DNA of 64,000 bases. Origin: Streptomyces nigrescens (GTDB lineage: Bacteria > Actinomycetota > Actinomycetes > Streptomycetales > Streptomycetaceae). The notes under the pieces are model-generated. The model was given only the letters and a program-made list of their open reading frames with translations. It was not told where the DNA came from and did no database searches. The stretch is taken from contig AP026073.1 in NCBI GenBank assembly GCA_024349765.1, forward strand, positions 7,006,001 to 7,070,000, written 5' to 3'. A program made the translations under genes and the position numbers. Shown in pieces: positions 9,824 through 17,609 of the stretch. The number at the start of each line of letters is the position of its first letter. Within the stretch, counting starts at the first letter, position 1.

Positions 9824-10102
9824 TCAGCAGCCTCCGGCGACCGCGGGGATGATCGAGACGCCCGCGCCGTCCGGCGTCGGCGTCTCCAGGCCCTGCTCGA
9901 AGCGGACGTCGTCGTCGTTGACGTAGACGTTCACGAAGCGGCGCAGCTTGCCGGCGTCGTCGAGCACACGGGCCGCGATGCCCTGGTGGTTCTTCTCCAG
10001 GTCGGCGATCACCGCGGAGAGGGTCGCGCCCTCGGCGGTGACCTCGGCCTCGCCGCCGGTGTACGTGCGGAGGATGGTGGGGATGCGGACCTTGACGCTC
10101 AT
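9824..10102 (-). CDS. MoaD/ThiS/CysO-type sulfur carrier with GGC tail
   Basis: 92-residue ubiquitin-fold protein resembling CysO (VRIPTILRTYTGG...VNVYVNDDDVRF...IIPAVAGG). Family members carry sulfur as a C-terminal Gly-Gly thiocarboxylate made by an adenylyltransferase. Here the protein ends Gly-Gly-Cys, so one residue masks the diglycine and would have to be removed by a JAMM/Mec-type peptidase before activation. It lies 54 bp after the ThrC-like gene in the same SAM-riboswitch transcript. That places it in homocysteine or cysteine formation rather than molybdopterin synthesis (inference). Confidence 0.88.
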   Translation of the reverse strand: MSVKVRIPTILRTYTGGEAEVTAEGATLSAVIADLEKNHQGIAARVLDDAGKLRRFVNVYVNDDDVRFEQGLETPTPDGAGVSIIPAVAGGC

Positions 10103-10156
10103 GGTTCTGCCTTCCGGACGGGGATTACGGAGTACGGGTTCGGAAACGGCGCGGGC

Positions 10157-11449
10157 TCAGCCGGCCAGGCCGGCCGCGCGGAACGCATCCAGGTTCGGAC
10201 GGATCGTGGCCGTGGGCCCGGTGGTCGGCGCGACCGCGTCCAGCGTCTTCAGACCGTCACCCGTATTGAGGACAACGGTGGTCAGCGCCGGGTCGAGCAC
10301 ACCCTCCTCGATGAGCTTCTTGGTCACGCCGACGGTCACGCCGCCCGCGGTCTCCGCGAAGATGCCCTCCGTCCGGGCCAGCAGCTTGATCGCGTCCACG
10401 ACCTGCTCGTCGTTGACGTCCTCCACCGCACCGCCCGTCCGGCGCGCGATGTCCAGCACGTACGGGCCGTCCGCCGGGTTGCCGATCGCCAGCGACTTGG
10501 CGATGGTGTTCGGCTTCTGCGGGCGCACGACGTCGTGCCCGGCCTTGAAGGCCGTCGACACCGGCGAGCAGCCCTCCGCCTGGGCGCCGAAGATCTTGTA
10601 CGGCTTGTCCTCGACCAGCCCGAGGGCGATCAGCTCCTTGAGGCCCTTGTCGATCTTCGTCAGCTGGGAGCCGGACGCGATCGGGATGACGATCTGGTCC
10701 GGCAGCCGCCAGCCGAGCTGCTCGCAGATCTCGTAGGCCAGCGTCTTGGAACCCTCGCCGTAGTACGGCCGCAGGTTGACGTTGACGAAGCCCCAGCCCT
10801 CGCCGAGCGGGTCGCCGATGAGCTCCGAGCAGAAGCGGTTGACGTCGTCGTAGTTGCCCTCGATGCCGACCAGGTCACCGCCGTAGACCGCGGCCATGAC
10901 GACCTTGCCGGCCTCCAGGTCGTGCGGGATGAAGACGCAGGACTTGAAGCCCGCGCGGCGCGCCGCGGCGCCGACCGCGCCGGCGAGGTTGCCGGTCGAG
11001 GAGCAGGACAGGGTCGTGAAGCCGAAGGCGCGGGCGGCCTCGACGGCGATCGCGACGACGCGGTCCTTGAAGGAGTGGGTCGGGTTGCCGGAGTCGTCCT
11101 TGACGTACAGGCCGCCGGTGACGCCGAGCTCGGCGGCGAGCCGGTCGGCCTTGACGAGCTTGGTGAAGCCGGGGTTGAGGTTCGGCTTCTCGGCCACGTC
11201 GGTGGGGACCGGGAGCAGCGGGGCGTAGCGCCAGATGTTGTCCGGGCCGGCCTCGATCTGCTTCCTCAGGGCCTCGGGGTCGCCGCTCGGCAGGTCGTAG
11301 GCGACTTCGAGCGGCCCGAAACAGCTGGCGCAGGCGAAGATCGGACCGAGATCGAAGCGCTCACCGCACTCCCGGCAGGACAGCGCGACGGCGGGGCCCA
11401 GGGCGACGGGGGTCGTGTTTGCGGCGGTTTCGGTGACTTGCACAGCCAT
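10157..11449 (-). CDS. Threonine-synthase-like PLP enzyme, possible homocysteine synthase
   Basis: 430 residues (an alternative ATG at 11473 adds 8). The N-terminal zinc-ribbon-like segment has two CxxC pairs (CRECGERFDLG, CASCFG). A fold-type II PLP domain follows, with the cofactor lysine in THSFKDR and the SCSSTGNLAGAV phosphate loop. By family it converts O-phosphohomoserine to threonine. However, it is preceded by a SAM-I riboswitch and followed by a sulfur-carrier gene, with no hom or thrB nearby. Inference: it may use O-phosphohomoserine and a protein thiocarboxylate to make homocysteine. Ordinary threonine synthase activity remains the conservative reading. Confidence 0.85.
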   Translation of the reverse strand: MAVQVTETAANTTPVALGPAVALSCRECGERFDLGPIFACASCFGPLEVAYDLPSGDPEALRKQIEAGPDNIWRYAPLLPVPTDVAEKPNLNPGFTKLVKADRLAAELGVTGGLYVKDDSGNPTHSFKDRVVAIAVEAARAFGFTTLSCSSTGNLAGAVGAAARRAGFKSCVFIPHDLEAGKVVMAAVYGGDLVGIEGNYDDVNRFCSELIGDPLGEGWGFVNVNLRPYYGEGSKTLAYEICEQLGWRLPDQIVIPIASGSQLTKIDKGLKELIALGLVEDKPYKIFGAQAEGCSPVSTAFKAGHDVVRPQKPNTIAKSLAIGNPADGPYVLDIARRTGGAVEDVNDEQVVDAIKLLARTEGIFAETAGGVTVGVTKKLIEEGVLDPALTTVVLNTGDGLKTLDAVAPTTGPTATIRPNLDAFRAAGLAG

Positions 11450-11502
11450 GGAGGCGAGGCCCTTTCTCCTCATCTTCCTCGCGGCGCATCTCGTCGCGAG
11501 AC

Positions 11503-11612
11503 GGATTTGGCACCTTCCCTAGCCGGGAGCCTCGCGCGCTGTACGCGGAGACCGACTGGAGGGTTGCCGGGGCTTCAACGGGCCGTATCCCTCTGCCCCT
11601 CTGGATGAGCGG
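11503..11612 (-). promoter_or_regulatory. SAM-I (S-box) riboswitch
   Basis: Reading the minus strand, the conserved S-box blocks occur in order: CATCCAGAGGGGCAGAGGGA, then GGCCCGTTGAAGCC, CCGGCAACC, a variable stem, and GGTGCCAAATCC. These are the P1/P2 entry, the kink-turn, the pseudoknot loop and the SAM-pocket strand. It is followed by a small stem TCTCG-TCG-CGAGA (11489-11501). The CTCGCG segment at the end of the aptamer can pair with the CGCGAGG Shine-Dalgarno-like sequence just before the ATG at 11473. This suggests translational repression by SAM. Confidence 0.9.
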
Positions 11613-11797
11613 TATGGCGCTGGGCCGAAACCCAGGCGTTTGTCGCGTGGCGACCCCGACATGCGAGGGTCATCCGCGTTGTTCAAGACTGTAACCGAAG
11701 GCACTGACAGTTGAGATAGTCGTCCGAACCGCGAGATGGATCACACAATGGATCACATAGCGACCGCTGCACCGGCGGCCACCGAGGAGTCGTAGAC

Positions 11798-12760
11798 GTG
11801 CTGGAAGAGGTGGAGCGCTGGCTGCGCAGCCGCTCCTGGTCGGCTGCCGATCGCCCATTGGAGCAGCTGCTGGCGGCCAAGCGTCAGTCGGGCCGTACGG
11901 TCAGTGTCGTCCTGCCCGCGCTGGACGAGGAGGCCACGGTCGGCACGATCGTGGCGACGATCCGTGCCGAGCTGATGACCGAGGCCGTCCCGCTGGTCGA
12001 CGAGCTGGTGGTGCTGGATTCCGGGTCCACCGACCGGACGGCCGAGGTCGCGGCGGCGGCCGGCGCCAAGGTCGTCCACCGCGACGCGGTCCTGCCGCGG
12101 ATCCCCGCCGTCCCCGGCAAGGGCGAGGTGCTGTGGCGCTCGCTCCTCGCGACCACCGGCGACATCATCTGCTTCGTCGACGCCGACCTGCGCGAGTTCT
12201 CCGCGACCTTCGTCTCCGGGATCGTCGGCCCGCTGCTGACCGATCCGGACCTGCAGTTCGTCAAGGCGATGTACGACCGCCCGCTGGAGACCGGAGCCGA
12301 GGGCGCGGGGCCGGGCCAGGGCGGCCGGGTCACCGAACTCGTCGCCCGTCCGCTGCTCAACCTGCACTGGCCGCAGCTGGCCGGTTTCGTCCAGCCGCTG
12401 GGCGGCGAGTACGCGGCGCGCCGCGCCCTGCTGGAGCGGCTGCCCTTCCCGGTCGGCTACGGCGTCGAGCTCGGCCTGCTCGTCGACGCACTGCACACGG
12501 TCGGCCTGGACGCCCTCGCCCAGGTGGACGTCGGCGTACGCAGGCACCGCCATCAGGACGGCCAGGCCCTCGGCCGGATGGCCGCCGCGATCTACCGCAC
12601 CGCCCAACTCCGCCTGGCCCGCGGCCACTTGGTACGGCCCCGGCTCACCCAGTTCGACCGCGGTGAGGCGGGTTTCGTGCCCCGCACCACGGACGTGGAC
12701 ACCGAGGAACGGCCACCCATGGCCGACATCCCGGAATACGCGGCCAGGCGGGCGGCCTGA
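11798..12760 (+). CDS. gpgS: Glucosyl-3-phosphoglycerate synthase
   Basis: 320 residues of a GT-A fold glycosyltransferase. The nucleotide-sugar loop VVLPALDEEATVGTIV is near residue 40, LDSGSTDRTAEVA near 75, and the metal-binding DXD as FVDADLREF near 128. The RPLLNLHWPQLAGFVQPLGGEY segment is characteristic of GpgS, which transfers glucose to 3-phosphoglycerate, the first step toward glucosylglycerate or methylglucose lipopolysaccharide. GTG start. It sits just before otsA, linking it to compatible-solute or storage-glycan metabolism. Confidence 0.88.
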   Translation: MLEEVERWLRSRSWSAADRPLEQLLAAKRQSGRTVSVVLPALDEEATVGTIVATIRAELMTEAVPLVDELVVLDSGSTDRTAEVAAAAGAKVVHRDAVLPRIPAVPGKGEVLWRSLLATTGDIICFVDADLREFSATFVSGIVGPLLTDPDLQFVKAMYDRPLETGAEGAGPGQGGRVTELVARPLLNLHWPQLAGFVQPLGGEYAARRALLERLPFPVGYGVELGLLVDALHTVGLDALAQVDVGVRRHRHQDGQALGRMAAAIYRTAQLRLARGHLVRPRLTQFDRGEAGFVPRTTDVDTEERPPMADIPEYAARRAA

Positions 12761-12807
12761 CCCGCGTCGCACGTTTGCACGGATCTGTCACTGGTTAATC
12801 TCGCGAC

Positions 12808-14250
12808 ATGGTCTCCGAGCGCAGTGTGGTGCACGCAGGTGCCGAGGTTCTCGTCGCGTCCAACCGCGGACCGGTCTCGTACGCCCTGGGCGAGGACGGG
12901 GCGCTGACCGCGAAGCGGGGCGGGGGCGGGCTGGTGTCGGGGCTGTCGTCGATCGGGCCCGAGACCGACGCGGTCTGGGTGTGTGCCGCGCTCGGTGAGG
13001 GCGACCGGGAGGCGGTGCGGCGGACCGGGGACGCGCTGGACCCGGCCGACACCGGCGGACAGCGCGTCCGGATGCTGGACATCCCGTCTCATGTGCACGC
13101 CGACGCCTACAACGGCATCGCCAATTCGGTGCTGTGGTTCGTCCACCACATGCTCTACCAGACGCCGCTGGAGCCGGCCTTCGACGCGGAGTTCCGGCGG
13201 CAGTGGGGGGCGTACGAGGCGTACAACCACGCCTTCGCCAAGGCGCTCGCCGACGAGGCGGGCCCCCACGCGGCGGTACTGGTGCAGGACTACCACCTGG
13301 CGCTGGTGCCGGGGATGCTGCGGGCGCTGCGGCCGGACCTGCGGATCGCGCACTTCTCGCACACCCCCTGGGCGCCGCCGGAGTACTTCCGGATGCTGCC
13401 GGACGGCATCGCCGAGCAGCTGCTGCGCGGGATGACGGGCGCCGACCAGCTGGGGTTCCTGACGCACCGCTGGGCGGACGCGTTCCGCGCGTGCTGCGCC
13501 GAGGTGCTGGGCGGCACCGGCGGCGCCCGGCTCGGGGTGTACGGCCTGGGGGCGGACGCCGGGTTCCTGCGGGAGCGGTCGCGGCGGGCGGACGTGGACG
13601 AGCGGCTGGCGGCGCTGCGCGAGCAGATCGGCACCGGTCCGGACGGGGCGGCGCGCCGGAGCATCGTGCGGGTGGACCGCACGGAGCTGTCGAAGAACAT
13701 CGTGCGCGGGCTGCGGGCGTACCGGGAGCTGCTGGTGGACCGGCCGGAGTGGCGGGAGCGGGTGGTGCACGTGGCCTTCGCGTACCCCTCGCGGCAGGAC
13801 CTGGCGGTGTACCGGGAGTACACCGCACAGGTGGGGCGGCTGGCCGAGGAGATCAACGCCGAGTTCGGCACGGCGGGCTGGCGGCCGGTGGTGCTGCACG
13901 TGAAGGACGACTTCGCGCGGTCGCTGGCGGCGTACCGGCTGGCGGACGTGGCGCTGGTCAATCCGATCCGGGACGGGATGAACCTCGTCGCGAAGGAGAT
14001 CCCGGTGGTGTCCGAGGAGGGCTGCGTGCTGGTGCTGTCGCGGGAGGCCGGTGCCCACGAGGAGTTGGGGGCCGCGGCGCTGACGGTCAATCCGTACGAC
14101 GTGAGCGGCACGGCGCGGGCGCTGCACGAGGCGCTGTCGATGAAGGCCGGGGAGCGGGCGGAGCGCACCGAGCGGCTGGCCGCGGCGGCGACCGCGCTGC
14201 CGCCGGCCCGCTGGTTCATGGACCAGTTGCGGGCGTTGCAGGCGGGGTGA
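12808..14250 (+). CDS. otsA: Trehalose-6-phosphate synthase
   Basis: 480 residues, GT20 family. It transfers glucose from UDP- or GDP-glucose to glucose-6-phosphate. Motifs: SNRGPVSY at the N-terminus, GGGGLVSGLSSIG (donor loop), LVQDYHLALVPGMLR, HFSHTPWAPPEYF and NPIRDGMNLVAKE in the C-terminal Rossmann domain. The last segment REAGAHEELG...NPYDVSGTA is also typical. otsB lies 3.4 kb downstream on the opposite strand beyond an IS insertion. The gene starts 47 bp after gpgS and probably shares its transcript. Confidence 0.95.
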   Translation: MVSERSVVHAGAEVLVASNRGPVSYALGEDGALTAKRGGGGLVSGLSSIGPETDAVWVCAALGEGDREAVRRTGDALDPADTGGQRVRMLDIPSHVHADAYNGIANSVLWFVHHMLYQTPLEPAFDAEFRRQWGAYEAYNHAFAKALADEAGPHAAVLVQDYHLALVPGMLRALRPDLRIAHFSHTPWAPPEYFRMLPDGIAEQLLRGMTGADQLGFLTHRWADAFRACCAEVLGGTGGARLGVYGLGADAGFLRERSRRADVDERLAALREQIGTGPDGAARRSIVRVDRTELSKNIVRGLRAYRELLVDRPEWRERVVHVAFAYPSRQDLAVYREYTAQVGRLAEEINAEFGTAGWRPVVLHVKDDFARSLAAYRLADVALVNPIRDGMNLVAKEIPVVSEEGCVLVLSREAGAHEELGAAALTVNPYDVSGTARALHEALSMKAGERAERTERLAAAATALPPARWFMDQLRALQAG

Positions 14251-14367
14251 GCGGGGGCGGCGCGGGGCGCGGTCGGACGGCGGTGTCCGGGCCCGCGCCA
14301 CGAACTGTTCGGGTCCGCGCCACCGGGGCGCGGGCTGTTCCGGCCCGCGGTGGGGTAGTTCTTGTCC

Positions 14368-15054
14368 ATGCCGAACTCCGCGCGGGCCCTGCCGCTTTCC
14401 GTCCGTACGTCCACGTTGGCGGCCGTCGCCGTGCTGGCCCTCGCGGCCGGCGGGTGTTCGTCCGGCCGGACCCACTCCGACGCCAAGGGGGGTTCGGGCC
14501 CTTCGGGGACGCCGTCCCCCGCCTCGCCCTCGGGGGCGATAGCCGTGGGGCCCGGCCCCCAGGGTGCGTACACCGTGCAGCGGCAGCCCGCCGCCGGTAG
14601 CTGCCACGTCCGCCACACCGCCGACAAGCAGCCGCTGCCGGACCCGACGTGCACGCCGGGCGCGACGAACCCCAAGGTGACCCCGGCGACCCTCAAGTCG
14701 ACGATCTGCCGGAGCGGCTACACCAAGGACATCCGGCCCCCGGTGAACATCACCGGCCGCGAGAAGAAGGCCAACGCCGCGTCGTACGGCTACCGGGGCC
14801 CGCTGCACGACGCCGAGTACGACCACCTCATCAGCCTCCAGCTGGGCGGCGACCCCAACGATCCGCGCAACCTCTGGGTCGAGCCGCCGTCGCCGGGGCA
14901 CCGGCCGGGCGCCGGTCCCAACAACCCCAAGGACGTGGTGGAGAACCGCCTCAAGGCCGCGATCTGCTCGGGCAAGGCCGACCTGACGAAGGCTCAGCAG
15001 GCCATCGCGAGGGACTGGACGACGGCGGAGGCGGTACTGGGCCTGAAGAGGTAG
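14368..15054 (+). CDS. Secreted lipoprotein with HNH-like domain
   Basis: 228 residues. A signal peptide with lipobox (LALAAGGC, Cys near residue 28) is followed by a Ser/Gly/Pro-rich linker. The C-terminal domain carries EYDHLISLQLGGDPNDPRNLW, the D-H/LGG/N pattern of a degenerate HNH endonuclease fold. A few Cys residues (SCHVRH, CTPG, CRSGY) may form disulfides. Predicted membrane-anchored extracellular protein; nuclease activity is unproven. It lies between otsA and the IS pair. Confidence 0.8.
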   Translation: MPNSARALPLSVRTSTLAAVAVLALAAGGCSSGRTHSDAKGGSGPSGTPSPASPSGAIAVGPGPQGAYTVQRQPAAGSCHVRHTADKQPLPDPTCTPGATNPKVTPATLKSTICRSGYTKDIRPPVNITGREKKANAASYGYRGPLHDAEYDHLISLQLGGDPNDPRNLWVEPPSPGHRPGAGPNNPKDVVENRLKAAICSGKADLTKAQQAIARDWTTAEAVLGLKR

Positions 15055-15103
15055 CACCACCGGCCGCCTCGGGGCGTGGTGCCCGGGGGTCCTGGGGGCT
15101 CCC

Positions 15104-16144
15104 CTAGGTGTATTGACCTGGAGCGTTGTTCACACGGCTGATGGGTGGCTTGCCGCCGAGTGCGGTGTGGCTGCGGTGGTGGTTGTAGGTGTGGAGGAAG
15201 CCTGTCAGGGCTTGGGTGCGTTCGGTGTTGCTGGTGTAGGGCCGGCTGTAGGCCCATTCGTCGAGCAGGGTGCGGTTGAAGCGTTCCACTTTGCCGTTGG
15301 TCTGCGGCCGGTAGGGCCGGATGCGCTTGTGGGCGATGCCGGCCGCGGTGAGGGTCCGGGTGAACAGCTTGGACTTGTAGCAGGAGCCGTTGTCGGTCAG
15401 GACGCGCTCGACGGTGATGCCGTGCGAGGCGAAGAAGGCTTGGGCCCGGCGCCAGAAGGCGATCGCGGTTTCCTTGCGTTCGTCGAGGAGGACTTCGCTG
15501 TAGGCCAGGCGCGAGTGGTCGTCGACGGCGGAGTGGATATAGCTGTAGCCGATCACCGGCTTGGAGCTCTTGCGCTGGTCGGTGGTGGCCTGCTTGTTGT
15601 GGGCGCCCGCAGTCCTGCCGACCGTGCGCCAGCCGCCTCCGGCGGGGATGTTGCCGAGTTTCTTGATGTCGACGTGGACCATCTCGCCGGGCCGGGCTCG
15701 TTCGTAGCGGCGGATCGGCTCGCCGGTCGGCCGGTCCAGCCAGGCCAGCCGGTGCAGGCCACGGCGGGTCAGGACCCGATGCACGGTCGAGGCCGGCAGG
15801 CCCAGGATCGGGCCGATCCTGGCCGGTCCCAGCTTGCGGGTTTGTCGCAGCGTGCAGATGCGGTCTTCGACGTCAGGCGCGGTGCGGTGTGGGGTCCTGT
15901 GCGGTCGACTGGAGCGGTCTTGCAGGCCGGCGTCGCCTTCTGCCAGCCACCGTCGCATCCACTTGTGGGCTGTGGGCCGCGATATGCCCATTTCGGCGGC
16001 GACGTGGGCCACGGGCCGTCCGCAGCGGACCCGTTCGACCAGCAGCCGCCTGCCGTGAACGGTCAGCCGGGCATTACGGTGGGACACGAAGACCTCCGTG
16101 TGGCGAAGCGTAGACACCTCCACCACATCGGAGGTCTTCGCCAT
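15104..16144 (-). CDS. IS481 family transposase, copy A
   Basis: 346 residues: an N-terminal HTH (MGISRPTAHKWMRRW), a second HTH (GLPASTVHRVL) and an rve integrase core with DD35E residues in MVHVDIKK, VLTDNGS and NGKVERFNRT. It is identical to copy B except in one spot near residue 194, where copy A has RKSS and copy B has RSMSS. The TAG stop codon lies in the CTAG target sequence outside the element end. Both copies appear intact and could be active. Confidence 0.97.
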   Translation of the reverse strand: MAKTSDVVEVSTLRHTEVFVSHRNARLTVHGRRLLVERVRCGRPVAHVAAEMGISRPTAHKWMRRWLAEGDAGLQDRSSRPHRTPHRTAPDVEDRICTLRQTRKLGPARIGPILGLPASTVHRVLTRRGLHRLAWLDRPTGEPIRRYERARPGEMVHVDIKKLGNIPAGGGWRTVGRTAGAHNKQATTDQRKSSKPVIGYSYIHSAVDDHSRLAYSEVLLDERKETAIAFWRRAQAFFASHGITVERVLTDNGSCYKSKLFTRTLTAAGIAHKRIRPYRPQTNGKVERFNRTLLDEWAYSRPYTSNTERTQALTGFLHTYNHHRSHTALGGKPPISRVNNAPGQYT

Positions 16145-16188
16145 TGATCAAGCCGAGCGGCTGTTAACAACGCTCGTGATCAATACAC
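15108..16188 (-). mobile_element. IS481-family insertion sequence, copy A (1081 bp)
   Basis: The ends read GTGTATTGA...TCAATACAC with imperfect inverted repeats of about 28 bp (shared core GAGCGTTGTT). It is flanked on both sides by CCTAGG, the NCTAGN target known for IS481. It is oriented head-to-head with copy B. Confidence 0.95.
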
Positions 16189-16192
16189 CTAG

Positions 16193-17276
16193 GTGTATTG
16201 ATCACGAGCGTTGTTAACAGCCGCTCGGCTTGATCAATGGCGAAGACCTCCGATGTGGTGGAGGTGTCTACGCTTCGCCACACGGAGGTCTTCGTGTCCC
16301 ACCGTAATGCCCGGCTGACCGTTCACGGCAGGCGGCTGCTGGTCGAACGGGTCCGCTGCGGACGGCCCGTGGCCCACGTCGCCGCCGAAATGGGCATATC
16401 GCGGCCCACAGCCCACAAGTGGATGCGACGGTGGCTGGCAGAAGGCGACGCCGGCCTGCAAGACCGCTCCAGTCGACCGCACAGGACCCCACACCGCACC
16501 GCGCCTGACGTCGAAGACCGCATCTGCACGCTGCGACAAACCCGCAAGCTGGGTCCGGCCAGGATCGGCCCGATCCTGGGCCTGCCGGCCTCGACCGTGC
16601 ACCGGGTCCTGACCCGCCGTGGCCTGCACCGGCTGGCCTGGCTGGACCGGCCGACCGGCGAGCCGATCCGCCGCTACGAACGAGCCCGGCCCGGCGAGAT
16701 GGTCCACGTCGACATCAAGAAACTCGGCAACATCCCCGCCGGAGGCGGCTGGCGCACGGTCGGCAGGACTGCGGGCGCCCACAACAAGCAAGCCACCACC
16801 GACCAGCGCAGCATGAGCTCCAAGCCGGTGATCGGCTACAGCTATATCCACTCCGCCGTCGACGACCACTCGCGCCTGGCCTACAGCGAAGTCCTCCTCG
16901 ACGAACGCAAGGAAACCGCGATCGCCTTCTGGCGCCGGGCCCAAGCCTTCTTCGCCTCGCACGGCATCACCGTCGAGCGCGTCCTGACCGACAACGGCTC
17001 CTGCTACAAGTCCAAGCTGTTCACCCGGACCCTCACCGCGGCCGGCATCGCCCACAAGCGCATCCGGCCCTACCGGCCGCAGACCAACGGCAAAGTGGAA
17101 CGCTTCAACCGCACCTTGCTCGACGAATGGGCCTACAGCCGGCCCTACACCAGCAACACCGAACGCACCCAAGCCCTGACAGGCTTCCTCCACACCTACA
17201 ACCACCACCGCAGCCACACCGCACTCGGCGGCAAGCCACCCATCAGCCGTGTGAACAACGCTCCAGGTCAATACAC
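16193..17276 (+). mobile_element. IS481-family insertion sequence, copy B (1084 bp)
   Basis: Same ends as copy A in inverted orientation, flanked by CCTAGG at both junctions. The shared central CCTAGG serves as flank for both copies, so one copy most likely inserted into the duplicated target of the other. Confidence 0.95.
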
Positions 17277-17280
17277 CTAG
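16237..17280 (+). CDS. IS481 family transposase, copy B
   Basis: 347 residues. Catalytic residues are Asp159, Asp252 and Glu288, giving the DD35E spacing. The start ATG lies 44 bp inside the element. The final codon is ACC and the stop TAG is made from the flanking CTAG target, so the reading frame closes only when the element sits in its proper target. It is divergent from copy A; the two transposase promoters face each other across the centre of the palindrome. Confidence 0.97.
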   Translation: MAKTSDVVEVSTLRHTEVFVSHRNARLTVHGRRLLVERVRCGRPVAHVAAEMGISRPTAHKWMRRWLAEGDAGLQDRSSRPHRTPHRTAPDVEDRICTLRQTRKLGPARIGPILGLPASTVHRVLTRRGLHRLAWLDRPTGEPIRRYERARPGEMVHVDIKKLGNIPAGGGWRTVGRTAGAHNKQATTDQRSMSSKPVIGYSYIHSAVDDHSRLAYSEVLLDERKETAIAFWRRAQAFFASHGITVERVLTDNGSCYKSKLFTRTLTAAGIAHKRIRPYRPQTNGKVERFNRTLLDEWAYSRPYTSNTERTQALTGFLHTYNHHRSHTALGGKPPISRVNNAPGQYT

Positions 17281-17369
17281 GGCGGAGGCGAACACATCCC
17301 GTAGGGGACACGAACGCCCCCTGCGGGGCCACAACGGGGTGGGGGTGGCGGGTATTCCCGGCGAGGGGC

Positions 17370-17600
17370 GGGCGGGGCGGCGTGCTTCGGCGGGCCCGGG
17401 GGCAGCGTGCTTCAGCGGGCCCGGGGGGCATCGTGCTCCGGCGGGCGGGGCGGGGCAGCATGCTCCGACGGGCCCGGGAGGCGGCGTGCTCCGGCGGGCC
17501 CGGGGGCAGCATGCTCCGGCAGGCCCGGGGAGCGGCGTGCTTCGGCGGGGCGGGGCATCGTGCTTCGGCGGGCCCGAGGGGCGGTGCTTCGGCGGGTGGG
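17370..17600. repeat. Degenerate GC-rich tandem repeats
   Basis: About nine imperfect units of 23-28 bp with consensus CGTGCTTCGGCGGGCCCGGG fill most of the 330 bp between the IS pair and the otsB stop codon. No gene is supported here. They may act as a transcription barrier at the otsB 3' end. Confidence 0.8.
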
Positions 17601-17609
17601 TGGGTGAGG

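Larger units (their letters stand above)
15108..17276. repeat. 2.2-kb palindrome formed by two inverted IS copies
   Basis: Arms of 1081 and 1084 bp are inverted copies of one another separated only by CTAG (16189-16192). The 3-bp length difference lies inside the transposase genes, where copy A has AG and copy B has GCATG. Confidence 0.95.

Noticed and set aside
9660-9926. Short gene behind GAGGAG between csp and the sulfur carrier
   Set aside because: It would translate through a perfect 15-bp terminator stem and then overlap the sulfur-carrier gene antisense; composition is not protein-like.
9587-11608. A 673-codon plus-strand frame
   Set aside because: Antisense to the ThrC-like and sulfur-carrier genes and the riboswitch; shadow frame.
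12592-15060. An 822-codon minus-strand frame
   Set aside because: Antisense to gpgS end, otsA and the HNH-like lipoprotein; Pro/Arg-rich shadow without motifs.
17370-17600. CRISPR array
   Set aside because: Units are contiguous, degenerate and without unique spacers; no cas genes in the window.
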